From Blastomussa wellsi (lineage: Eukaryota > Cnidaria > Anthozoa > Scleractinia > Plerogyridae), in the NCBI GenBank assembly GCA_947652115.1, contig OX393568.1, forward strand, positions 5,839,820 through 5,903,819: a stretch of 64,000 bases of DNA, read 5' to 3'. A program made the position numbers and the translations under genes. Below the pieces are notes generated by a model, which was not told the origin of the DNA, ran no database searches, and saw nothing but the letters and a program-made list of their open reading frames with translations. Below are positions 34,307-47,300 of this stretch, piece by piece. How positions within the stretch are numbered: the stretch's first letter is position 1; every line of letters starts with the position of its first letter.

Positions 34307-34790
34307 TACATCCGGTACACTCGGTACAGCCGGTAAGCTCGGTACAGCCGGTACGCTCGGTACACTCAGTACAACTGGTACCCTCGGTACAGCTGGTACG
34401 CTCGGTACACTCGGTACAGCCGGTACGCTCGGTACAGCCGGTACCCTCGGTACAGCCGGTACGCTCGGTACACTCAGTACAACTGGTACCCTCGGTACAG
34501 CCGGTACGCTCGGTACACTCGGTACGCTCGGTACAGCCGGTACGCTCGGTACAGCCGGTACCCTCGGTACAGCCGGTACCCTCGGTACAGCCGGCACGCT
34601 CAGTACCGCCGTACACTAGGTACAGCTGGTACGTTCGGTACCGCCGGTACGGTCGGTACACTCGGTACAGCGGGTACCCCCGGTACAGCCGGTACGTTCG
34701 CTACAGCCGGTACGCTCGGTACGCTTGGTACGCTCGGTACAGCCGGTACGCTCGGTTAACCCGGTACAGTCGGCTAGTACGCTTTGTAAC
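34307..34790. repeat. GGTAC minisatellite, 9-bp period
   Basis: Units of the form CTCGGTACA and GCCGGTACG alternate for about 480 bases, all sharing CGGTAC. Because 9 is a multiple of 3, stops are absent and long Val/Pro- or Cys/Thr/Glu-rich frames open on the minus strand; these are by-products of the repeat. A shorter block of the same unit lies at about 35,058-35,150. Confidence 0.92.
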
Positions 34791-35345
34791 CTTGTATAAC
34801 ATGAAAGTGGCGAGAAGTGGTAGGCCAAATCTCTGAATTTCGCCATTTTGCTGGCAAAATCATGAACGTCGCGATTTGGCTCGCCAAATTTTGAAATTTC
34901 ACGATTTGAATTTCCCGATTTGGCAGAACAATTCTTGAATTTCACGATTTGGAAGTACAAATCTTGAATTTCACGATTTGGCAGGCCAAAATATCGCGAA
35001 ATTCAAGATTTGGCCAGCCAAATCGCGAAATTCAAGATTGGGCCTGTCAAATCGTGACACCCGGTACACTCGGTACACCCGGTACACTCGGTATAGCCGG
35101 TACACTCGGTACGCTCAGTACGCTTGGTAACCCCGGTACAGTCGGCTAGTACGCTTTGCACGCATGCATAACATTAAAGTGGCGAGAAGTGGTAGGCCAA
35201 ATCTGGATCTTGAATTTTGCCATTTTGCTGGCAAAATCATGAACGTCGCGATTTGGCTGGCCAAATTTTGAAATTTCACGATTTGAATTTCCCGATTTGG
35301 CAGGCCAATTTTTGAATTTCACGATTTGGAAGTACAAATGTTTCC
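34790..35345. repeat. Segment duplication with AAATCGTGAAATTC palindromic repeats
   Basis: About 34,780-34,970 recurs at about 35,135-35,345, starting with ACAGTCGGCTAGTACGCTTTG and including AAAGTGGCGAGAAGTGGTAGG and CATGAACGTCGCGATTTGGC. The link contains short inverted GATTTGGC/GCCAAATC blocks and GGTAC units, so the duplicated unit includes the minisatellite edge. Confidence 0.75.
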
Positions 35346-35520
35346 CTGTTTGCCCGTCTGCGCAACAGAAACATATTTTGTTTTCAAAATTGTTTCCCAG
35401 TTTGCTCAAAAGGAGCAACAATGTGTCCTCGTTTGCCATGGCATGTTAAGTTGTAGATAACACTCTGCACTATCTGAGATCATCTCACTAGTAGTGTAGA
35501 TGGAAGGCCAATCAGGACTA

Positions 35521-35698
35521 AAGGGCAATTGTCACGATAATGCGCATGCGGAGCCTTAATTCGCTCAGAAAGTGTTTTAACCAATAGAAAGTTGTCAAGG
35601 ATGCGCCCTGCACGTCGCTACGAACCACCCTGGCCTTCAGCGATTGTTTTGGAGTTTTCACGTGCGCACGAACACCTCTTTGTACAGCCTCATCCTTT
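35521..35698. repeat. Dispersed repeat R, left part (split by an insertion)
   Basis: It matches the left part of the continuous repeat at 51,520-51,955: TTGTCACGATAATG, AGCCTTAATT, GTGTTTTAACCAATAGAAA, GAACCACC, TGGCCTTC. The right part continues at 36,551-36,785 (GAAGAGGATTTT, TTTGATTTCTGGTCC, CAAATCGTCACACATG). Confidence 0.78.
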
Positions 35699-35709
35699 TG
35701 GTTTAGCAA

Positions 35710-36541
35710 CAGGGAGCAGAGGAGTTATGCTTGAAACATCAATAAAAGAAACGTCTTACCTTCGTTCTTGCATTTATTCTCTTAGTTAAAACCGCATTTG
35801 CGAACCAAACATACGTATATTCATTTGCGATCGATCGTTTTGCACCGCCATCATTCTAAAAAGTGTCGACCGCTGTGCATTCAGTTGGACGAAGTCCAAC
35901 GAATAATTTTCGGAAAGCGAAGCTTCGGAAAGTGAAGCTTTCCGAACGAGGCACGAAGTGCCGAGAAGAAAAATGACAAGGGATGAAACATAGTACCACT
36001 TGACTCGTCGAATGTGAACCGCGACATACTGGTGGCGGAAGTCTCATTCATATACCATATATGGGAATACTGAAATAAATTGTTGTTGTTCTTGGCTTCC
36101 AGTCAAGCGCATGACACCTCATATTACGTACTTCCGCCACCAGCATGTTGCGGTGCACATCGTGCGAAAAGCCAACTGTCAACACGAAATGAGCGATCGC
36201 CAAAGGCCTGTTTCATGAATCTTTTCATCGTAATGGTTTTGGCGTAAATACTATGCCTAATCCAAAAACTGGGTCTTGTTTGGGTCTCGAAAATTCGACC
36301 GAAATCTGTTTCATCCCTTGTCTCTATTCTTACTGCTGTGGCGTCTTTGGCGCCCACAGTTCGTCCAACTGAATGCACAGCGGTCGACACTATTCAGAAT
36401 GATGGCGGTTCGAAACGATCGATCGTAAATGAATAAGTATGTTTGGTTCGCAAATGAGGTTTTAACTAAGAGAATAAATACAAGAACGAAGGTAACACGT
36501 TTCTTTTATTGATGTTTCAAGCATAACTCCTCTGCTCCCTG
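35710..36541. mobile_element. DNA transposon, 832 bp, inserted in repeat R
   Basis: Inverted termini CAGGGAGCAGAGGAGTTATG / CATAACTCCTCTGCTCCCTG continue inward through TTGAAACATCAATAAAAGAAACG and a TGCATTCAGTTGGAC block. TGGTTTAGC flanks both sides (35,699-35,707 and 36,542-36,550), as a target duplication. CAGGG termini and a duplication of 8-9 bases suggest hAT. Two unmatched bases (AA) at the left leave the exact edge uncertain. No transposase frame. Confidence 0.8.
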
Positions 36542-36550
36542 TGGTTTAGC

Positions 36551-36785
36551 TTTCGTCCCGAACCTGTGATATTGATAAGAAAACACAAGCAATGTTTTCC
36601 GTTTGAAACTTCCAAAAATGACCAAATAATACCTAATTAGCTCAATTTTTATAGCTTTTGGAAGCCTCGCGACGTCGATGGAAGAGGATTTTGATGGCAT
36701 AAATTAACTTTGATTTCTGGTCCGTCGGAAGAGAAATCAAATCGTCACACATGCGCAGAAAAGTGACAAAGGCCCTTTAAGTCTT
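36551..36785. repeat. Dispersed repeat R, right part
   Basis: Continuation of the repeat interrupted at 35,699. It contains TTTCGTCCCGAAC, AAACTTCC.AAAATGAC and the GGTCC / CAAATCGTCACACATG end seen at 51,713-51,955. Confidence 0.75.
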
Positions 36786-36899
36786 CCATAAACGTAGTTT
36801 AACGTGACGCAATTCTGTCACACAACGCGCACTAATGGGGGTAACTTTTCTTCATAAATAAATGAGTTCGATGTTGATAAAAGTGCCAATGTTTGAATT

Positions 36900-36945
36900 A
36901 AATTTCCAGACGTTTCGGGCAATGGCCCTTCGTCAGTGGAAACTT
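36900..36945 (-). ncRNA. Hammerhead-ribozyme-like motif
   Basis: On the minus strand the order is AAGTTTCCA, CTGACGA, AGGGC-CATT-GCCC, GAAA, C-G, TC at a GTC cleavage site, then TGGAAATTT. All conserved core bases are present: CUGANGA, GAAA and a GUC triplet. Stem II is GGGC/GCCC. Stem I is nine pairs, AAGUUUCCA with UGGAAAUUU, including one G-U. Stem III is minimal (A-U plus C-G, no real loop), as described for hammerheads of Penelope-like retroelements, which may need dimers to cleave. Activity is inferred, not shown. Confidence 0.72.
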
Positions 36946-38197
36946 TTCTTCTACCAGCTTACTCATATTTTCACGTCTAGCATTGATAACTGAATCAGAG
37001 GCTAGTTAAATTTCTAATATATAACTTTCGTCTCGAGAAAATTCTAATTAAACACTTCGTACGCAACCTCGCTCAGCTTGCAAGATAGTTCGAACGTGAC
37101 AGATTCAAAATGGATTCTTGACGTTACATGACTTTACCTGTATGTCACGCCAAAGACTCCGGAATTGTGATGGACCATTCCTCCTGTTTCAGTAAAAGTG
37201 GTCCTGGTTGTCTTCACCAAAGATTCAAATCTTAGTGTTTAGTCCATTCCGTGAAAAGAACCAGAAAAGTTAAGGCACAAGGAGCGACTATTATGCCGAA
37301 CAGCAGCGCCATGAATAATCCAGTCATCCGACACTAGGGTGCGAAATATTACATTAAGAGTATAACACAAATCATCATTGTAATAAAACTCGAGTTAAAA
37401 ACGACAAAAATGAATCTTCAACAATGAAACTCAGAGCACAGTATGCTGCGCCGAGATAGCGTTTAATACCGGCACTGCTCGCAGGGTTTGCTTGCTTTTC
37501 TACTCACCCATTCTTTCGAGGACCATCTTTGCTTTAAAATCTGTCGAAAAATAAAAAAATGCAGCGTGTCGCAAGAAATTGAGGAAAAACAGTTCACATA
37601 TCATTCCCACAGAAAACTTGGAGGTCAAAAGTTTCTTCCCGCCACGCCAGCGCCATGTTAAATTTTGAATGTTGTGACGTCATTTCCTTTATTCCATTCA
37701 CGCGTTCGTGAACGACGGTGACAGACACACAAGCAAAGAATCTGAATGGATTTTCTCCAGTTGTTAACAGCTTATTGAAGTCAGGTAAATATATCATTTG
37801 AAGCATTTGTAAGTTCTGACAATGTAAATTAAGCTGCAGAAGCCGTCTATAACATTTAGGTAGCGTGTCAGTTCGTGTCAATTTTCGTTTAGGCCACAAC
37901 GTTCGCCATGTGCTTTTCGAAACCAACATTGTATGTTTTGATGCCCTTTGCTGCCCTTATTTCATATATCCTTTCTTTAGCTATACTTTGCTGAATGATC
38001 ATATTTGATTTCTAAATTTCCAGCTTACAATATGCAAGAAAACAGCTGGCAAATAGAGCAATTATTTAACAGTCTACTCTTCATGTATAAAACTGCGAAC
38101 TATAGCTAGCGCGGCGCGTCCTTAATGATTTTTTGTTTGTTTGTTTCTCAATGCTAGATGATGCATTGTCCAAACTAACCAACCTGCTCCAGCAAAA
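36946..38197. other. Upstream region of the RRM gene
   Basis: No coding exon is recognised. A splice-acceptor-like TTTCTCAATGCTAG ends at 38,157, just before the first usable ATG at 38,198. A non-coding 5' exon may therefore lie in this stretch or further left. Confidence 0.35.
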
Positions 38198-38366
38198 ATG
38201 CCCACACTTGATGATATAGCGACTGGTGCAGCAGACAAAAGCAAGGAACAACTTCAGAACGCTTTGCTGGAGTTGTTGAGAGGGAATCCGGACATTTTGG
38301 ATTCTGTCACAAAATCTTCAACTAGGGCAGACAGACAGTTGGGTCGGTCTTCTGACAGAAGTGAAG
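38198..38366 (+). CDS. RRM gene, coding exon 1
   Basis: It starts MPTLDDIATGAADKSKEQ and ends in phase 1 (GAAG) before a GTGTAAG donor. Choosing the GTAAGT two bases later would hit a stop in the next exon, so 38,366 is preferred. The frame is closed by TGA at 38,159-38,161. Confidence 0.75.
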
Positions 38367-41300
38367 GTGTAAGTGGTTCCTTTTCAGTGGCTATAAATTG
38401 GAACAAGGGTGGTGCTGTGATGAGAGGGCTCACCTCCTGTGCCCCATAAATTGTGGCCCACGATCCTTTCCCAGCCCCAAGAATGGTGATTAATGACAGG
38501 GAACCCACTGGGCAGATGAGCAGCACCAGCAGATGCTAGGTGTTCTTGAAGATTATTTCCAATCTGTACTGCACAATCCCCATCTGCAATGTTTATGTAA
38601 TGCACCTATCAAACAATGTAAATCCCGGGGGAGGGAGGTGGGGCATAGGTGGGGTAATTGAACTAAGTGGAGATTTTCTGTTCAATTGCCATGCCCCAGG
38701 GCAATTGTAGATGGTCAAAAGAGTCACTAAAAGTCAATAAAATGCTGCTAGTAAGCTCAATAAAATGGTAATAAGTCCCCACTACAGAACAATAACTACT
38801 GTCAAATCCCTCACCTATGCCCACACCCTCACCCCCGTGATTTACATTGATAGGTGCATACTGTAAGCTTCGCAGGAAGGAATGTAAACAATCCAAAATT
38901 ACATTTTCTTCATTATTAACATCAGATATCCTTGCAAAACAATAATAAAGAGTAGATTTAGAGAAACCTCCACGAAATTCCCAATTTATGTTTCAGCTCA
39001 TCAAGCACTCCAAAATGGAACGACCTGTAATAGTGGACTAAAGACCGTTATGTCCACTGAAATCAAAGTTGAATGTCAGGGGTGTCACCAGGATTTTTCA
39101 AGGGGGGAGGGTCATACTGCATGTCACTATGTTGATTCTTCAGATTTGCGCGTTTTTGTCACCAAAATATTGTATGTTGTTCACTTGAAAAGTCTCACAA
39201 AGGGGGGGGGGGGTGTCATGGGCACCCCAGGACCCCCTAGCTCTTCCATTAGAAAAAAAGCAAATTATTTGCATTCTGTTTAAATAAAAATAGGCGACAA
39301 GAAGTGGAGATGAGGAAGATAGACACTTGCAGAGGAGCCTCTCTGCATCACTCCCTGGACTCAAAAACAGTGTCGACCAGCAGTCAAGAACAAGTTATCA
39401 GTGGCAATTGTCTGACAGTGGTTAGAATATAATTATGCAGTTCCAGGCACTATGTAGCTCCAGAAAATATCCACACTTCTCTTGCAGATTTCTGGGGGTG
39501 GATTGGAGGTATTCAAATACCAAAAAAAATTAAAGAAATGTATGATGCTCAATTGGGATTTCCAGCAGGGTGGGGGCATCTTAATTTATGGAACTACACA
39601 ATATTCATACCCATACTCTAAGGAAGGTTATTGGAGATTCCGAGGCAGTAGGGTTTTCAAAAGCTTAGTATTTTGAAGGGACATTATAGAGCTTAACTTG
39701 AATTTTCCGGAGGAGTAGTAGGTTTTAAACCCAACAAACCTTCTTTGGGAGGGGTGTGCATATTTTCTGGAACAACACATTGATAAAAGAGATTGACAAT
39801 AAATCTGTGTATAATGGTGTGGCGGTCTTATGGTGAGTGTGCTGGACTCAAGTTTGCACTCCAGCCCTGGCCACCGTCAATGTGTTGTGTTCTTGGACAA
39901 GACACTTCACACTCACAGTACCTCCCTTCACCAGATAACCAGTAGAAAACTGCTCTGCAGAAAACATTAGCTGAAGTGAGCTTTCAGTTGTAGATAAGCA
40001 TGTTCTTTGCAGTGACCTCAGGGTCATTGAGTTGAGGTATTTTTAATAATATTGAAGCTTTGACCCTTTGAATGGGTCAGTTGGCCAGCATGACTATGAC
40101 CTTTTTCTGTAAATTTTCATTTTAGGGTGATATAAAACGGACTAAACACAAAGTTTTCTGGAGTCAAAAAATCAAAAACTCTTTAGCTCATATAGGTTTA
40201 GGAAATCTTTGGGAAGAAGCACATTTGTCAGATATAGGAATTGTAAGCATTATTAGACAAAGACTGAAGGATATCGAATTACAAAGGTGGTTCAGTGAGA
40301 TGAATAATGAGATAAGGAAAGATCTTAATCAAAGCAATAAAATGAGAACCTATCGTAAAGTCAAAACAATAGATAATTACAAATGCGAGGATTACCTTCA
40401 CCAGGTCACCAACATCCGGCACAGAATCACGATGACAAAACTGCGACTTAGTAACCATAGATTGGCAATAGAAACAGGGCGTTACATTAGACCGTATAAG
40501 AAACCGAACGAAAGAATCTGCCCTTTGTGTAAGAAAGAAGCGGAAGATGAGAAACATTTCTTAGTCTCTTGTCCAGGTTATCAAGAAAACAGGAAATATC
40601 TTTTTGAATGTTTACATAACGATTTTAAAATCCCAATTGCAAAAATGTCGACAGAAAATATATTCCTGTTGCTATTAACCCCCCCCCCCCCCCAGTCATA
40701 ATGTTGAGTTACTGAAATTAATTGCAAAGCATATCTATGATTGTTATAAAATGAGACAAAATGTAAGTAGCTAACATTTAACGCAAGAAAATTATGAAAT
40801 TGTTAATTTATTTGGAAGAATGTTGACGTACCAGGTAGAAGACACCAAATAAACAAATATGTATGTATGTATGTAACAAAATGGTCACTGTAAAAATTTT
40901 GTTTATTAATTTTGGGTTGCCTTCGTTTTTACCAGATGACGGTTTAGACCCAGCATGGTCGACTGCAACAAGAAACATGACCCCTCGTGAACTTAACAGA
41001 TGGCGAAAAAAACTTTTCTCTATTTATGTTGGACATTTGCCTTATGATATCACAAAGGTATGTCATTGTGTATAATCAGGGTATGAAATTGCGCCTAATA
41101 CAGTCGCCAATACGACTAAAATTACTGTGCTGCCAACCAAGATTCAAAAATTAGTCGCGAAGTTGGTGACCAGAACTCTTTGGGCTTTGTATGTCATACC
41201 TTGATGTATTTTTCAACTAAATAAAGCTTTAAGGTAGATGAATCGGTGTGTATGATGAGGTCTGTTAAGAAAAATCATCACAAATGCTACGAAGCGAACA

Positions 41301-44300
41301 TGTTAACATCCACCATCTTGGATTTTCCAAACGTTACGTTGTATATTGCATACAACATTCCATACTTTTCCAACGGACACCTTGCGACACCTTCCATGTG
41401 AAAAAATGGCTCCTAACTTTTTGGTCTTGGCGACCACTTTGGAAAATTTAGGAGCCAGATGGCTCCTTAAAAAAAGTTAATTTCGTGCACTGATAATTAC
41501 TGTAGCTTTTAGATCAGTCATCACCAGCGGACATTAGCTAAGGACCAGTCAACCACACTGTGCTTGTAGAAAGTACTTGTCCATGCAAAGTAGTTTACTG
41601 TATTTGACATGTACTTGTAGGTTGTATAGTGCAGCATTATTTAGTAGCTGAGTTCACTTCTAATCAATGCTCAGTCACTTTTAAAATGCCTAGGAAAAAT
41701 TATGAAAAAACAAGCTATTCAGGTGAAAAATAGGCTTATATGAAAGGGCTTTTTAAAAAGAAGAAGAATGGTGTGTTCCTTTTTGTCATATGTCTCTCAT
41801 TCCAGAGATACACAAGTTTTTGGCATTATGCAAATTAGATACTGGTGACATCACAAGGTGTGACAGTATGGAGATCAAAACACAAAATAGAGAATATCTC
41901 TGCAAGTAATGACGAAATGCAGTTGAAACTTAGTGAGCTTGTTGTAGCCTAAAAACTGCATGAAAGTGATCACCTCAGGCTTGGTGGTGAATTTTGAGCA
42001 TGTAATGTCATCCTGCATAAGGGCTATTCCCAGGGGATTGATTTGGTACCAATGTGGCTACCTTTTCTTTGCTTTGGAATGCCAATATGGCTATGGTAAT
42101 GTTGGGGCGTACAAATAACAGTCAACATCGGTCAATGGGCAACCAAAATTTGTCAATGTCTGATAAATCCCAATTAGTCGGACAAAAATAATATTATGTA
42201 CAATTATTTACACCTTCCAATGCAAACGCCAATTAATGTTTTGTGCTGAAAACTTTAATTTGTGACATGTGTTGTTTTTGCAGAAAGAGCTTGTACAGCT
42301 TTTTAGTGAAGTTGGTAATGTTCAGGATGTCCATTTGCAGCCGTCAAATAATAAAAAAGGAGGCAGTTATACATATGGGTAAGTATAGTGTACATATAAT
42401 AAATGACAGTAAAATAATAAAGATATAAATTACAGTTGAATTTGAATAACTTGAACCAGCTTTAAGGTAAGTTACATGTACATGGTACAATGTAAATCAC
42501 AAAGGTTGAATTCAAGTTATTGAGGCTTGGACTTTTCAACAGTAAAGTTATTTGGTAATGATGACAATCAAAAAAGGTTCAAGTGATTGAATTCAAGTTA
42601 TTGAGGCTTGAGTTATTGGGATTAAACTGCAATCTTGAATAATAATAATAGCTTGCATATAACAATATTGTATATTTACATATTACTACATCTTGTCCAA
42701 TCCCCAATTCCCTCTATGAGACTTGCGTGCAGAGAATCGTAGTACCGGTAGTCATTATTCATCTTCACACGCCAAGTCTCAAGGATGTCGTGCTTGTGAT
42801 GAACAAAACTACAGTACCATAATATATATGAACATGGCAAATGTTTCACCCTCCAAACTACTTTTTTCTCAACATTTGATTTGTTGATGGAAAGTATCCA
42901 GATTTTTTCGAATTGGACAGTTTGAGCAAAAACTGCCCAGTTCAGTTCAAATCTGCACAGTTCACAAAAATTATAACATTATACCATCATTAATTATATA
43001 GCTACATCATAATCCATTATTGTCCACAGATGCATTTTTTATCAATTTTTACTAACTGTCCAAATTTAAAATAAATTGGACAGTTTTTGCTCAAACTGTC
43101 CAATCAACCAATCAACCAATGAATTGTCAAGAAAAACTAGTTTGGAGGGTGGAACATTTGTCATGTTCATATATTTCTGGATGCTATATAATTAATAGGT
43201 AACAGGACTACATGCTTGTCCAATTTGGAAATAATTGGATTCAAAAAATTCCTTGAACTGCCAAATTGGACTTGGCCTATGGCCTCGTCCAATTTAGCAG
43301 TCCTCAGAATTTTTATCATCCAATTATTTCCAAATTGGACAGCATGTAGTCCTATTACATATACTAAGATAACAATTGTAGTAACACGTAGAGATTGGAT
43401 TTATTTCAATCAGCATTTAATAGAAAAAATAATCAAGGCCAAAGACTGCATTGTCTATAGAAGACTGAGGGGGGCCTAAACACAAATCAAGCTAAGTTTG
43501 GTTGTTTTGACTTAATAACTGTCCTATAATTTATTAGTATTTATGCATATTGCTGTTTACAAGTTTGCAAATTCTGTCTGGGCAAAATGAAGAAGATTTG
43601 ATGACTAAATGTTCTGCAAATATCAAAACCTGATTCCAGTCACCTTACCAGGTCAATGCTCGTGTCAACTAAACCATCAAAATGTAGTAGTCCACCATTT
43701 TAATTTATGTCTTGTCAATTTGGGGGATCTAGGGATCAATGACTTGAGAAAAATTGCAAATTCATCACACTGTAAGAATTTCTGTGTTGCAAAGATTTAG
43801 CTTATCAAGTTTTGTATGGGAACGCAATGGTTTTGTTTTAGATAGTACACTTGTTCAAATGGTTTGAAAATAAAATTGATTTATCCCATTGCTATGTTGT
43901 ATTCTGTGTTTATTCTTGCTCGCCAGTTTTAAGTGCAGGCCTGTGCTCTAAGGGCACCCAGGTGCCTCAGGCGACTAACCTTTGCCTTTGGGCGACCAGA
44001 TAAACTTACTTTTTCTTATAAGCTTTAGTGTTTGGGCACCCTGGATCTCAGGGTTTGGAACCTTTGGGCTCCTTGCAATTTTTCTTAGAGCACAGCGTTG
44101 AAGTGTTTTCATTTATAGATTAAGCCAAGCCCAAAAGTGGAGCTCCACATTTCTTGCTGGCTTGTAATGACTTCTAAGAAAAGAAAAGTAAGAAAAAGTA
44201 ACAATTTATAAGAGAGAAGAAATAAGAAACACGGGTGCAAATAACAGTCAAACATCGGACAATGACCAGCCACAAACGTTGCTTTGCGTTGACATGTTAT

Positions 44301-47300
44301 TGAGCATGACATCCAACTTCACTACAGTTTTTTCCAATCAAAATGGTGACTTGCATGTAGTTGGACACGTGTCCTTCCACTAGAAAAAAATTATTTGCAA
44401 CCCTGAAACACGACAACTGTCACAGAAGGTATGTCGAGTTAGCTCAGGTGCTAAAACACTTGCCTTGCGACCCTGAGGTTATGAGTTTAAATCCCGGACA
44501 CTTCATGATTAGAAAAAGAATCCGGGGATCCGCTGGTGGCCTTTTGGAGCTCCTCTGTTATTGTGTTACAATAAAAACAAATACTTTGAAGGCCGATTGT
44601 GCTTGACAACATTTTGATGGTAGTAATTTATGCCTTTGATTCATGTTTTTGTTACTTGTAACACAGGAATGCTTGAACTACCGTAGTCTCTTATACTGCC
44701 TAGCTTTAGAAAACTGGCGTTGTTGTGTTTTCTACCTCTGGCTGCAGTGTGAAACATTTGATTATCAATAAGCCCTGTTACACTGTATATTTCTGGTATT
44801 CAATTGACAGTAGAGTGGAGGGAGGACAAGAGAGGGATTTCTGAGATGGTGGGAGTGGGAAATTTTGGAACATTGCGTAATGTTTTGTACACCTGATGGT
44901 CCCCCCCCCCCCCCCACATCTCATAGATAACAAACACATCAAGCAAAGAAGTGCATCATTCTTTTATTAGGCACATTCAGTTAATGTACATGTTAGACTG
45001 GAAAATCATTAAAATATTCTTGATTGCCTTTGAGGTGCCAAGTTAGATTATTAAAGGTGACATCCCTATTCAATGTAGTCAAGTCACTTCATAGCTGCAG
45101 CCAACTTCCAGGGAGGCAACTGTCATAAAAACCCATGTACTGGTAATTACAATAATTTTGACTGACATTTTTGTTGGTCAACATTAAGTTGTATACAATT
45201 TTATTTTGAAAAAAAAGAAAAAATAAATGCCATCTATGTCCTTGAGTTAAGATCATACCAGGGGCTCTCTGTATAATTTATATTCCTGGTCTTGCATATA
45301 AAACATGTCGCTGTTTTATCAATACTTTATGGTGTCAGATATTGAAAGAAAATTATTAAAATATTATGTAATTTGTCATAGTTTTTCTGTGTATGTTGTT
45401 GCTTCTTTGGGGCCATGTTGCTTGTTGGGATTTTCCCTGACAAGGCTTTTATTTTGCATACAAACATTCTTTAACAGCTTCTTTGGGGGTAAATCAAATT
45501 TCCATATCTCAATATGAAATATCCCAACGTTCTGACAAGTTCTGTAAATGAACAATCATAATTTTCAGTGCTTTCAATAAGCCGTGGCAGCCACCGAAAA
45601 CCGTCAGTTACTTTGCTCTATTTTGCTTAGAAACATTGGCTACTTTCTTCTTAAAATATTGAATAAATTAAAAAAAAAAAGAAAAAAAAAAACAGTTGGT
45701 TACTCTACTCAAGCTGGCTACCTACTTCAAATTTTATTGAAACCCCTGAATTTTCAAAAATAATTATAAATTATTTGGAATGCATGACGTAATAAGCAAA
45801 TTCACATTTTTCTAAATAGATTGATGGAAAATTACTTCAAAAATATCTACAAGAAAATATTGCTGTAACATTGGAAGTGCTTTTCTGTCGGCATCAGAAT
45901 TTTAACTAAAGCTATCACTACAAATTTCCTTGGACCATCGCCAACATTAAAATTGCTATCGTTAAGTTGAGGAGAAGTCACAAATTAATCAGCTAGAATT
46001 TTACATGTACAAAAACTGGTTAAAGATCAAAAGAAAAGATCAAAAGTAGCCACCCTGTCTAACACAAAATTGCTTTTAGCCTGCTTTTTCTGCGATCAAT
46101 TTGATTACATGAAAGAGTGACATTTCGAAATACTTCCCTATGTTTAAAAGTATTATCTGCACAAAGAAACATCACTGGATAAAATAAACATATAATTTGG
46201 TATTCAATGTACCGCGAAATATTTATACGGCGATAGTTAGCAAACTCGGTCTAAAACATTGCACTTTTGTTAAGGGAGCTCTTGGCCATTCGCTTTGGTC
46301 GCCTCAGATATTCATCTATTGCTCTGACACAGTGCTTCCAAGTATTCAACTTGTCATCGGATGCGATGGCGTACACATCAAAGACGGTCTCCTTTACGAA
46401 GCGAAGTCGGTCGGGATCGACAGCTTCTTTGCCTCGCGTTCCAGTGCAATTCTTGTTGTCCAGTTCCGATTGCGCGAAAATATGCCTGAGCAGCTGAACT
46501 GCAAAGTTGCCGATCGAACAGCTTTTGCATTTGATCTGGGTAAGCTCCTCTTGAGAAATGTACTGGACAGCTCTGACGGCAGTCGCCGGCGGGGCAACAT
46601 CGTTTTCGTTGTCTGACCCAGGCGAAGAAGCCCCGCTAGATGGCAGCGGCTTCAACGGGGTTACCAACGGCGTGGTGGAATTCAATGGAGCTTGAGGCCG
46701 TGTCGGCGTGTTGATTGGAGTTGTGTTTTCCACGCGCGGAGAAGGCGAAACAGAAGGTGGCGGTCTTGCTGGAGATTGTGTGGCGGCGGCCGCTGGTGGC
46801 TGCTCGCCTCGCGAGTTCTCGCCGCTACTGAGAATCGAAGGAATCGGAGCGACAGCCACTGTGGTAGGTACAGTATTCTGTATCGGAAGAGTGCCCTGAA
46901 GCGCCGGGAAGAATGTAAATAGCTGCTCCAGACCTCGCATGATCTTGTTTTGGTTGTGAAGAATGGTCGCTTGGTTGACCATAATGGCGCGCTGGTTTTC
47001 CAAGATGGCGGAAAAGCGATCTTGATTTATCGATTCAGTTGGTTCCATGGCCATGCTTATGTCTCCTTTTCTCGCTAAAGCCGCCCAGTCAATAATTTTC
47101 TTGCGTTAAATGGACGTCAGCAAATATTAACGCCGCTCTGAAGTATTTAAAGTTCACAATTTCAAACGGTGCGAGTAAAATAGCCTCCACGAAAGCGAAT
47201 CGCGAGTAAACCCGCGTGACTCGATGCTGAGGTACCGCGCGTCTCACGTGGTAACGCGCAAACGAGGATGGAACTTTGACGTCACGCGATGTAAACTATT

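Noticed and set aside
34299..34661. Long minus-strand frames rich in Val/Pro and Cys/Thr/Glu
   Set aside because: They arise because the 9-bp GGTAC repeat contains no stop codons; several frames are open at once.
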